From JBIOHJ01 sp044448905 (lineage in GTDB: Bacteria > Bacteroidota > Bacteroidia > AKYH767-A > OLB10), in contig JBIOHJ010000113.1 in assembly GCA_044448905.1 (NCBI GenBank), positions 1-10,940 on the forward strand: a stretch of 10,940 bases of DNA, written 5' to 3'. Both the position numbers and the translations under genes were made by a program. Shown here piece by piece: positions 1 through 6,280 of this stretch (position 1 is the stretch's first letter; every line of letters starts with the position of its first letter). The notes under the pieces are model-generated. The model was not told the DNA's origin and did no database searches. It saw only the letters and a list, made by a program, of their open reading frames with translations.

Positions 1-704
1 CGTGCATATTTTTCATCACCTGTATATTTAAAAAGTAAAGCCAATGCATATCCGATACCCGATGTGCCATGCGAAAATCCCGTTAGCGGCAAATGATTTT
101 GATTTTTCAGTTTCCACGACCGTGTATTTTCAGATAAAACAGAGTTTGACAATAAATAATCGCCCAGGTCTACAGCATATTTTTTTAATGCTTTATTTTT
201 CAGCTTATCGCTTGCAAGCAGTAAAACCGGGATTGCCCCTGCGGCACCGCTGATAATATCAAAATGCAGCTTTGAGATTTTGATTTTGAGAATTTCGTCA
301 GTAACTATCAGAGCTTTTTTATGGAACGATGAATCGTTCATCAATTCAGCAGCATGTATTAAAACATAAAGCAACCCGCTCTTGCCATGATAAAATCCGA
401 TTGGAAAGTTGCCGGAATTTTTTTGCGCATTCTCGAATGCATGATTGAGCGCGCCAGCGGCTGTGCGTTTAAAAATATTTGCGCCAGTTTGATTGTAAAG
501 CTGGCTTAAGAAAAAAGCAATGCCGCTGGTACCTTCATAAAAATCATATCCCAGCGTACGGTAAAAAGTGTGTTTGGTATGTTCGTTAACATCAAGCCCC
601 ACCCAATTGCATGCATCACCATGCCAGAATGCAGTCCGGCACAAATGTGCGCCTATGCTATGCGCTATATGCAGGTATTTTTCAGCAGTCGGATTATTTT
701 TCAT
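1..704 (-). CDS. LanC-like lanthionine cyclase, 3' end cut by the window edge
   Basis: The frame starts at ATG 704 and stays open for 234 codons to the left edge, so only the N-terminal part is visible. The translation shows the successive glycine-rich turns of a LanC alpha/alpha barrel: YEGTSGIAFFL near residues 56-66, GFYHGKSGLLYVL near 103-115, ISGAAGAIPVLLL near 151-163, and GFSHGTSGIGYAL near 209-221. The last is the GxxHGxxG motif that carries the catalytic His of lanthipeptide cyclases (His212 in NisC, also about 212 here). The zinc ligands (a Cys and a Cys-His pair) would lie in the missing C-terminal half, so catalysis cannot be confirmed. The start codon overlaps the end of the HopA1-like gene by 11 bp, which implies translational coupling. 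The likely role is adding precursor Cys thiols to dehydrated Ser/Thr to form (methyl)lanthionine rings. Family assignment is firm; role is inferred from motif and neighbours. Confidence 0.88.
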   Translation of the reverse strand, partial: MKNNPTAEKYLHIAHSIGAHLCRTAFWHGDACNWVGLDVNEHTKHTFYRTLGYDFYEGTSGIAFFLSQLYNQTGANIFKRTAAGALNHAFENAQKNSGNFPIGFYHGKSGLLYVLIHAAELMNDSSFHKKALIVTDEILKIKISKLHFDIISGAAGAIPVLLLASDKLKNKALKKYAVDLGDYLLSNSVLSENTRSWKLKNQNHLPLTGFSHGTSGIGYALALLFKYTGDEKYA

Positions 705-1704
705 CAGTGAACATCGAAAAATCGTAAGGATAGGCCGGACCGGGATTCCTGTACATTTCATTTACGCTGTACCCCGATTTATTAATATGTTTAAGCATAA
801 ATGATAGCCATAATTTTTTATTACGCTTTTTGTGAATGGCTTCGGCTATTCCGTCTGCAATCAGCAAGGAACGGTTCATTCCAAAACTATTTCCATCGGT
901 TGGGTTTTCGGCAAAAGAAAAACCATTGAATAATTTCAACGCAAACAAAGGCACCGTAGTTTTAAGGAATGGTTTCAGGTGCGAAACAATCTTTCTGAGT
1001 AATTGCAACGATATATTAACGTAACAATTTTCGATATACAAAACTGAATTATCAGTTCGCCTGAAGTTAGATGGATTGCCGGAGCATTTAAATAAAAACG
1101 GAATTCCAAATTCATTAAATTCAGCGGTGATTTCTTTTATTGCGAGAGGCGCCCCCTTTGGATGGAGATTAAAGTAAAACCTGGCAAGCTGGGCGTTTAC
1201 CGAATCAAAAGGTACATTTGCGCGGACAAAGTAAAAATATTCAAGCCCCGGTTGCTTTAATTCAGGGATGTAAGGGCTTAAATTTTTTCCATAATAATTT
1301 CCATTGCGGTTTTCCTTCCAGATAAACTGACCGGGCCTTAACTGAATAATCTCATCATATTTCTGCGCATAAATGGTTCCATTGCTGTCTCTCTCCACAG
1401 CATTCCAGCCATTATCCAACGACCGGTTTAAAGTATAAGCGCGCTTTAATTCATTTGTAAAATTCAAAGCATTTGGCAATTTGTTTTTGCCTGGTTTGGG
1501 TTTTAATTTGTTATTTCCTGGTACACCACCTGTGATATAATAATTAGAATAAATAATTTCAGCCAGGTCGTTTATAACAGAATTATTTTTATTTGAATCT
1601 TTTGTTGCCCTGCCAACCGGTTTATTCAGGTGAAATACATTATGCTCTTCATCAACACTGACAGCATTAATTATTTTCGTAAGTATTTTTCCGGCTTGTG
1701 TCAT
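694..1704 (-). CDS. HopA1-family protein, probable class V-like lanthipeptide lyase
   Basis: This 336-residue soluble protein has no signal peptide. Its C-terminal two thirds match what I know of the HopA1 effector family. They contain YFVRANVPFDSVNAQLARFY (about 158-177), then FYFNLHPKGAPLAIKEITAE (about 177-196), GIPFLFKCSGNPSNFRRTDN (about 200-219), a VPLFALKLFNGFSFAENP block (about 251-268) and SFGMNRSLLIADGI (about 273-286). Residues 1-110 are poorly conserved to my eye. HopA1-like proteins act as the phospho-Ser/Thr lyase in described class V lanthipeptide systems such as lexapeptide and cacaoidin. Here the gene sits 9 bp after an APH-like kinase and overlaps a LanC-like gene, which is exactly the partner set such a lyase needs. 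The lyase role is therefore inferred from family plus context. I could not identify individual catalytic residues. A protein-interaction role without catalysis remains possible. Confidence 0.82.
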   Translation of the reverse strand: MTQAGKILTKIINAVSVDEEHNVFHLNKPVGRATKDSNKNNSVINDLAEIIYSNYYITGGVPGNNKLKPKPGKNKLPNALNFTNELKRAYTLNRSLDNGWNAVERDSNGTIYAQKYDEIIQLRPGQFIWKENRNGNYYGKNLSPYIPELKQPGLEYFYFVRANVPFDSVNAQLARFYFNLHPKGAPLAIKEITAEFNEFGIPFLFKCSGNPSNFRRTDNSVLYIENCYVNISLQLLRKIVSHLKPFLKTTVPLFALKLFNGFSFAENPTDGNSFGMNRSLLIADGIAEAIHKKRNKKLWLSFMLKHINKSGYSVNEMYRNPGPAYPYDFSMFTDEK

Positions 1705-1713
1705 AAATTTTCA

Positions 1714-2772
1714 TCAGTAGCTAATGCCCAACAAATCTTTGGCGGCTTTTTGGGGACGGCTCAAAATATTAAAACACATTTGTAAAATTTTTATTTGCAA
1801 AGGCTGTAATTCCTCCTGCCGGTATGCCAGTTCTTTTGATGACTGAATTAACCGGATAGCAGCAAATTCCATAACTTTTACTATTAAGCCCTTCAACGAC
1901 TCTTTATTTATTTTCATTCTGTTAATATATTCACTCATGAATAACACTGCTGCCTCTTTAATAGCCGGCAGCTTTTCCTCATCTGCTTTAAATTCCTTAA
2001 CCCAATGCAACAATAGTGATTGCATAAAGCATCCTGTATCCCAGGCAGGGTCGCCAAAATCACTCAATTCCCAATCAATTAAATTTATTTTACTGTTAGC
2101 CGTTTTACTGGTAATGATATTTCCTAATCTAATATCGCCATGTATAAAACATTCCACGTTCCATTTCAGTGAAATTCGTTTTATTTGGTTTACTAACCCG
2201 TTTTTCTCATTTACAATTTTTAATATCTGCCTGTCGGCATTGCCAACCGAATTGAAAAACGCCTCGTTAGTTCCGTCAATCTTGAAAATATGCGGAACCG
2301 ATTTATTAAATAATTTATCAGCGGGCTTGTTTTCAATTTTCCCGTACCTCACAGTATGCAATTTCGAAAACAATACTGCAATTTCTCTGGCAATGCTGCC
2401 GGGTAAATGATTATTACGTGCCATTACAGCTTCTAAATCCCCCGTTGTTTTTAATAGCTGAAGAATTAAAACATACTGTTTCGGGTTATAGTCAAAATAA
2501 TTGCACATAACCTTTCGGAGCGAAAAAAATTGCCGGTCATTTTTGGCAAGCCAGTAGCAATTCGCTTCATTAACAATAGAACGAATCTTATTGTAGTCCG
2601 AGCCTGATGTTTGCTTTACAAAAAAGCCCGCTTTGCCTTCAACTGAAATCAAAAAATTTCTATTGCGGCTGAAATTTTTCCGGATTTCAATTTTTCTTTT
2701 TACAAAATCAGCCGAAGTCAGCAGCCCTCTTTGCAAAAGGTAATGACACAATTTAACTTCGGTTAGTAACAT
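1714..2772 (-). CDS. APH-fold kinase, probable Ser/Thr kinase of a lanthipeptide synthetase
   Basis: This 352-residue protein has the aminoglycoside phosphotransferase (APH/choline kinase) fold. GFFVKQ near 49-54 offers the ATP-binding Lys (about 53). The Brenner motif HGDIRLGN at 211-218 gives catalytic Asp213 and metal-binding Asn218. LIDWELSDFGDPAWD at 231-245 supplies the second metal-binding Asp (about 233) and the GDPAWD signature. All key residues are present, so the enzyme should be active. APH enzymes phosphorylate antibiotics, sugars or amines, but in class V lanthipeptide clusters an APH-like kinase phosphorylates precursor Ser/Thr before elimination. Adjacency to HopA1-like and LanC-like genes favours that role over drug resistance. 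The start at 2772 follows an AT-rich leader without a Shine-Dalgarno site. A TATTTTTG at 2808-2815 on this strand matches TAnnTTTG but lacks a well-spaced -33 TTG, so a private promoter is only possible. Confidence 0.87.
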   Translation of the reverse strand: MLLTEVKLCHYLLQRGLLTSADFVKRKIEIRKNFSRNRNFLISVEGKAGFFVKQTSGSDYNKIRSIVNEANCYWLAKNDRQFFSLRKVMCNYFDYNPKQYVLILQLLKTTGDLEAVMARNNHLPGSIAREIAVLFSKLHTVRYGKIENKPADKLFNKSVPHIFKIDGTNEAFFNSVGNADRQILKIVNEKNGLVNQIKRISLKWNVECFIHGDIRLGNIITSKTANSKINLIDWELSDFGDPAWDTGCFMQSLLLHWVKEFKADEEKLPAIKEAAVLFMSEYINRMKINKESLKGLIVKVMEFAAIRLIQSSKELAYRQEELQPLQIKILQMCFNILSRPQKAAKDLLGISY

Positions 2773-2862
2773 TAAAATAAAGTTTATTCAAATAAATAAT
2801 AACAAAACAAAAATAACAACCATTTAAAATTTGATTAAATTATTTTCCGGCACAGCAATCGT

Positions 2863-2906
2863 AAAAACACAGAGGAAAAACTCAATAAATAAGTTTCTCC
2901 TCTGTG
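2863..2906 (-). terminator. Intrinsic-type hairpin between precursor and kinase genes
   Basis: In minus-strand RNA, arms 2906-2892 and 2882-2868 form a 15-bp stem that is perfect apart from one G-U pair, closed by a 9-nt loop. Five U residues follow directly (2867-2863). On the plus strand the same position is an A-C mismatch and there is no U tract, so the structure is built for leftward transcription. It lies in the 186-bp gap after the precursor stop and before the kinase. A partial terminator here would give more precursor mRNA than enzyme mRNA, a common RiPP arrangement. It could also stabilise the 3' end of the precursor transcript. Confidence 0.8.
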
Positions 2907-2958
2907 GCACTTAAATTACCGCAACGTTGTTACAATAATTTAATTGAGCTTTGTATTG

Positions 2959-3528
2959 TTAAGCAATAAAAGGGTTGTATGAACCCAAAACATTGATTGC
3001 TTTTTTTCCGGCCGAAAAACCAGGTGATTTTAGCTCTCCGTGAATATCTGCGTCAAGCTGGTTCATTGCCTGGCATCCACAGGTTTTGCCTGAACCTACC
3101 TGGGTGGGTGTATCGGGGTCGCATGTGCAGGTTTTGCCTGAGCCTGCCTGGGTTGGTGTGCCGGGGTCACATCCACAGGTTTTGCCTGAACCTATCTGGG
3201 TTGGTGTGTCTGGGTCGCATGTGCAGGTTTTGCCTGAGCCTGCCTGGGTTGGTGTGCCGGGGTCACATCCACAGGTTTTGCCTGAACCTATCTGGGTTGG
3301 TGTGTCAGGGTCGCATGTACAGGTTTTGCCTGAACCTGCCTGGGTTGGGGTAGTGTCAACAAGCTTTTTTGCAAATATTTCAGCAATGTCAATTCTTGGA
3401 AACGGATCAAAACCAACTAACTTGCCGGAACTCATTACTGAAGCAGTACTTGTTAATTCTCCGGAGAGATAATTTTTGTTTACTCCTTTTGTTTCATTGG
3501 AATTCGCAATAATTTTTTTTGACTTCAT
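2959..3528 (-). CDS. Repeat-containing RiPP precursor, probable multi-core lanthipeptide
   Basis: This protein is 189 residues from the MKSKKIIANS start at 3528. An ATG at 3600 would add 24 residues but reads like AT-rich leader, and the MKSKK start resembles Bacteroidota RiPP leaders. Residues 1-59 form a Cys-free leader. Residues 60-155 are six 16-residue repeats of the form TPTQxGSGKTCxCDPx, alternating an A...CTCDPD type with an I/V...CGC type. Residues 156-189 are a Cys-free tail ending SYNPFIA. All 12 Cys lie in the repeats, each with a CxC beside Thr and near Ser, which are the residues needed for lanthionine rings. There is no Sec signal peptide and no GG cleavage site. Kinase, HopA1-like lyase and LanC-like genes follow on the same strand. 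I do not recognise this precursor family. Substrate status is inferred from composition and neighbours. A metal-binding CxC repeat protein is the main alternative. Confidence 0.78.
   Translation of the reverse strand: MKSKKIIANSNETKGVNKNYLSGELTSTASVMSSGKLVGFDPFPRIDIAEIFAKKLVDTTPTQAGSGKTCTCDPDTPTQIGSGKTCGCDPGTPTQAGSGKTCTCDPDTPTQIGSGKTCGCDPGTPTQAGSGKTCTCDPDTPTQVGSGKTCGCQAMNQLDADIHGELKSPGFSAGKKAINVLGSYNPFIA
3064..3351 (-). repeat. Six in-frame 48-bp tandem repeats in three 96-bp pairs
   Basis: The tract encodes the six TPTQxGSGKTCxCDPx units. Two unit types alternate, so the true period is 96 bp. The 48-bp units at 3121-3168 and 3217-3264 are identical. The pairs at 3121-3216 and 3217-3312 differ at only one base, a synonymous change in a Pro codon. 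The outer units are more diverged, as expected if the array grew by internal unequal exchange. The last unit ends CQAM instead of CDPx and runs into the tail. Confidence 0.95.
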
Positions 3529-3899
3529 AGTTCTGATAATTTTAAGGGTTAGAATGTAAGTATTGGTAAAATTTTCGTAAAGATTAAACCTATTTTTCAC
3601 ATTTCCAAATATTATTTTTTTATGATCAAAATGGAGAATAACTTAAAAAACATGGAACGCAAGTGCCCATTTACAGGTCTCATCTCTTAAACCGTTATAA
3701 ATTTTTTTGTTGTTTTTTAATTGTTTTTTTTTCATCTTTCGCCCCTCAATTTTTCAACCATAAAACAACCTGATGTAAAATGCATTGGTATTGAGTGAAT
3801 GCCTGCTGACAGAAACTACAATCAATGAATTTTTGTTAAAAAAATGAAATGAAAAAGATGAAATAGTTTATTACGGAAATTATATTAAAATAAATACCC
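3529..3899. other. Divergent intergenic region, no gene supported
   Basis: These 371 bp separate the leftward RiPP operon from the rightward envelope operon and must hold both promoters and leaders. The DNA is very AT-rich with T runs around 3700-3731. Several TTTG-like words occur on both strands, but none gives a TTG and TAnnTTTG pair at the 19-21 bp spacing expected for Bacteroidota sigma A. I see no tRNA, no strong hairpin and no riboswitch. A 22-codon frame at 3622-3690 on the plus strand is too short to claim. Confidence 0.6.
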
Positions 3900-4733
3900 A
3901 TGGCTGTACCAAATCCGATTTTAGATAGTTTATTGAGAAAAGAGTACCAGGATCTTTTCGATACTTGTAAAATCAATGAAAACAGGATAGATGATGTTGA
4001 CCGGGTTGTTGACCGGATTATAGCAGGAAAAGCACGTTATGAAGGAGTGGGCAACCCGCTGAATATTCCATGGTATTTTATTGGCCTGGTGCACAACATG
4101 GAGTGTTCTTTAAACTTTAACCTTCACTTGCACAATGGAGATTTACTATCTAAAAGAACAATACATGTTCCGGCTAATCGTCCGGTGAATGGCAATCCTC
4201 CTTTTACATGGGAGACAAGCGCTACAGATGCATTAACATTTGACGGGATACACTTAAGAACAGACTGGACTTTACCCGCTTTGCTGTATTTCATGGAAGG
4301 GTATAATGGATATGGATACAGAAAATATCATCCCGATGTCAAATCACCTTATTTGTGGAGCTTCAGCGATAAATATACAAAAGGTAAATACCGTAGTGAT
4401 GGTAAATGGGACTCCGAATTGGTTTCTGAACAATGCGGCTCAGCTGTAATATTAAAAAGAATGAAGGATAAAAAATTTATAATATTAGAAACTATGGAAG
4501 GATTTCATGTTTCTGCTGCTCCTGCCAGCGTGGCAGTAAATCAGCTTCCTTCCAGGGGAAAAGTAAATACAAACAAATTAAATATAAGAGCTGATGCCGG
4601 TACTGATTTTGAAAAAGTGGCGCTTCCATTAATAAAAGGAAAAGAAGTTGAAATACTTGCTGAGAAAAACGGATGGTACAAAGTAAAAACCACTATTGAA
4701 GGATGGGTAACTAAAGACTATATTAACACTTAA
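3900..4733 (+). CDS. Lysozyme-like peptidoglycan hydrolase with C-terminal SH3 domain
   Basis: This 277-residue protein has two domains. Residues about 55-190 contain PWYFIGLVHNMECSLNF, HLHNGD, a TIHVPANRP block, PPFTWE.SATDAL, NGYGYRKYHPDVKSPYLW and QCGSAVILKRM. I recognise this pattern from lysozyme-like proteins found in many bacteria and phages, often annotated as peptidoglycan-binding or hypothetical. Glu68 in HNMECS is the best candidate catalytic acid. Residues about 220-277 form a bacterial SH3 domain (KLNIRADAG, then GKEVEILAEKNGWYKVKT, then GWVTKDYI), which usually binds cell-wall peptides. There is no N-terminal signal peptide, so it is cytoplasmic unless released or exported by another route. 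That, together with the small two-helix membrane protein starting 7 bp downstream, recalls an endolysin-holin pair. The fold assignment is solid; the substrate is inferred. No Shine-Dalgarno site precedes the ATG. Confidence 0.8.
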   Translation: MAVPNPILDSLLRKEYQDLFDTCKINENRIDDVDRVVDRIIAGKARYEGVGNPLNIPWYFIGLVHNMECSLNFNLHLHNGDLLSKRTIHVPANRPVNGNPPFTWETSATDALTFDGIHLRTDWTLPALLYFMEGYNGYGYRKYHPDVKSPYLWSFSDKYTKGKYRSDGKWDSELVSEQCGSAVILKRMKDKKFIILETMEGFHVSAAPASVAVNQLPSRGKVNTNKLNIRADAGTDFEKVALPLIKGKEVEILAEKNGWYKVKTTIEGWVTKDYINT

Positions 4734-4740
4734 AAAAATT

Positions 4741-4926
4741 ATGCGCGGGGTTGGATTATTATTTATTGCTATTATCACTTTCGTAATTGTTCTGCTTGTC
4801 AAAAATCCTGACATAGTTAAAGAATTTTGGCTATGGGTTATTGGTTTGGCAGGAATTATCGTACATATATTTCAGCTGTTGAGAGATTTTGTGAAGCAGG
4901 TATTTTATAAAACCAGGAAACGGTGA
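4741..4926 (+). CDS. Small two-helix membrane protein, holin-like layout
   Basis: This is a 61-residue protein with two hydrophobic helices (about 4-20 and 30-46), a short polar turn (KNPDIVKEF) and a basic tail ending FYKTRKR. It starts 7 bp after the lysozyme-like gene, so it is surely co-transcribed with it. Size, two helices and a charged C-terminus are common to many phage holins and also to many small bacterial membrane proteins, and I cannot assign it to a family by sequence. Just before the stop, the +1 frame stays open for 15 more codons (to 4963) and reads as a charged helix with EEEKKKLREK, so the natural tail may be longer in relatives. The function is unknown; a role in membrane passage of the lysozyme-like protein is a guess from gene order. 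Confidence 0.62.
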   Translation: MRGVGLLFIAIITFVIVLLVKNPDIVKEFWLWVIGLAGIIVHIFQLLRDFVKQVFYKTRKR

Positions 4927-5012
4927 AGAAGAAAAAAAGAAATTGCGGGAGAAAGTAAATTGATTTAATTGTTATTCATAATTTATAATCTAATTCATAA
5001 TAATAAAAATAT

Positions 5013-5678
5013 ATGAGCATGTTGAAAAAAAGTATAGCCGCAGTAGGCCTCTTTCTTTTACTGGTGATAATTATCAACTTCGGAATTCATTTTTTATGGA
5101 CAATGAATCACCATGACGGTAAAGCAACAGAAGATATTTATGAAAACCTTGCGGTATCTCTGATTATCAGCTGGATAATTTTTTTAATTGCCTATTATGT
5201 GTGGGCTATACAATTCTACAATATAAACCAGGGATGGACAGATGCTGATTGGAAAAAAAATGAAGAGGCAAAGGACATGAATTTCCGGATGGGCTCCGAG
5301 ATTGAACCTGATGGTAATCCTAACAAAGGAGAATCATTGGGGTTGCCTCCCGGTACGGTGCGTGCAACCATAGCGCTTTCGTTGCTGGTTGCTGGTCTTG
5401 CAATGACCATTGCTTCGCTTAGCATGAATAACACATACCCTGCAAATGCACTTTTCATCGACAATTTCGAATTCTTTAAAACCGCATTCCTTATGATGAT
5501 TGCTTTTTATTTTGGCGCCAAATCTTTAGATGCACTTCGCAAAACAAATATTAATACCGGGAGCATAGCAACACAAAAAAATGATGGATTAAACCCTGCA
5601 CTTAATCCATCGCCAGACCCCGATCCTGTAATTAAGGCTGAACCGGATACCTTAAATGACTCAAAGGCAAAAGGCTAA
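5013..5678 (+). CDS. Four-helix inner-membrane protein of unknown function
   Basis: This 221-residue protein has predicted membrane helices at about 8-29, 46-68, 117-137 and 154-173. A soluble loop of about 45 residues (70-115) separates the two hairpins. It ends with LGLPPGTVRATIALSLL, a Gly-Pro-rich turn leading into the third helix that I have seen in uncharacterised membrane proteins, though I cannot name the family. The last 45 residues are polar with a Pro/Asp stretch (NPSPDPDP) and are probably disordered. The start MSMLKK at 5013 could also be the second Met two codons later. An 86-bp AT-rich gap precedes it, and the DUF4230 lipoprotein gene follows after 2 bp, so the two are coupled. 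No enzymatic motif is visible. A scaffold or channel role is possible but unsupported. Confidence 0.7.
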   Translation: MSMLKKSIAAVGLFLLLVIIINFGIHFLWTMNHHDGKATEDIYENLAVSLIISWIIFLIAYYVWAIQFYNINQGWTDADWKKNEEAKDMNFRMGSEIEPDGNPNKGESLGLPPGTVRATIALSLLVAGLAMTIASLSMNNTYPANALFIDNFEFFKTAFLMMIAFYFGAKSLDALRKTNINTGSIATQKNDGLNPALNPSPDPDPVIKAEPDTLNDSKAKG

Positions 5679-5680
5679 TT

Positions 5681-6280
5681 ATGAGAAGAGTTTATCTCCT
5701 GCTTCTTTGCGCTGTTATTTTTTCTTCTTGTAAAAAGAATAAAGAAAGGTATTTAGTAATTAGCAAAATTCAAAGTGCATCGAAACTTGCTACAACTGAA
5801 TCAACTTTGAATAAGATTGTGTTTGGCACACAGGAAAAAAAATTATTATGGCTCATCAGGTTAAATGAAGCCCGGTTTGTTGCATATACAAAAGCAACGG
5901 TCTTGTCAGGAATTGATTTGAGTGAACTGAATCCCGATGATATTAAAATTGAAGACGGCAGAATAGAAATAGTATTGCCTAATGTCAAAGTTCTGGATTT
6001 CCAATATCCGTTCAGTTCTTATAAAATTGATAGTAGTATTACTGAAAATGCATTTTTAAATAAGCTCGATATAAAAGATCATGAGCACTTTTACCAGCTT
6101 GCTGAATTGGACATCAGGAATAACCTGTCTCATATGGGAATAAAAGAAGCTACTGAAGAAAAAACCCGAAACCTGATTACGGGTTTATTAAAAAATCTTG
6201 GTTACGAAGAGATTTATATAAAATTTAAACCGGGAAAATTTATTGAAGAATTAGACCTGTTGGAGGAAGAAAAAAAATGA
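5681..6280 (+). CDS. DUF4230-family lipoprotein
   Basis: This 199-residue protein has a short lipoprotein signal: the MRRVY start, a hydrophobic stretch, then lipobox FSSC with Cys17 followed by KKNKE. It should be an envelope lipoprotein. The mature part fits DUF4230: VISKIQSASKLATTES at about 26-41, an ARFVAYTKATVLSGIDLSEL block at about 64-83, then IKIEDGRIEIVLPNVKVLDF at about 88-107, and a C-terminal helical region ending in NLGYEEIYIKF. No catalytic motif is known to me for this family, and its function is not established. It begins 2 bp after the four-helix protein gene, and its last four bases (ATGA) hold the start of the next gene, which encodes a second DUF4230-like protein. The pair may form a hetero-complex at the membrane surface, which is inference from fold and coupling. 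Confidence 0.75.
   Translation: MRRVYLLLLCAVIFSSCKKNKERYLVISKIQSASKLATTESTLNKIVFGTQEKKLLWLIRLNEARFVAYTKATVLSGIDLSELNPDDIKIEDGRIEIVLPNVKVLDFQYPFSSYKIDSSITENAFLNKLDIKDHEHFYQLAELDIRNNLSHMGIKEATEEKTRNLITGLLKNLGYEEIYIKFKPGKFIEELDLLEEEKK

Noticed and set aside
1714..2772. Aminoglycoside or macrolide resistance kinase
   Set aside because: The fold is shared with resistance enzymes, but the operon with HopA1-like and LanC-like genes and a Cys-rich precursor gives a better explanation.
3064..3351. GSGKT in each repeat as a Walker A (P-loop) motif
   Set aside because: Walker A needs a Gly five positions before the GK pair, and that position is Thr here. A six-fold 16-residue repeat cannot form a P-loop NTPase fold.
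2997..3472. Long plus-strand frames opposite the precursor repeats, with a repeated PEPAWVGV-like or RFCLNLPG-like pattern
   Set aside because: The repeat period is a multiple of three, so several frames stay open by necessity. The minus-strand reading has a plausible leader, enzymes on the same strand and a synonymous repeat difference.
3622..3690. Possible 22-residue peptide on the plus strand (ends with CPFTGLIS)
   Set aside because: It is too short, has no clear promoter or ribosome signal and I know no matching family. Chance is a sufficient explanation.
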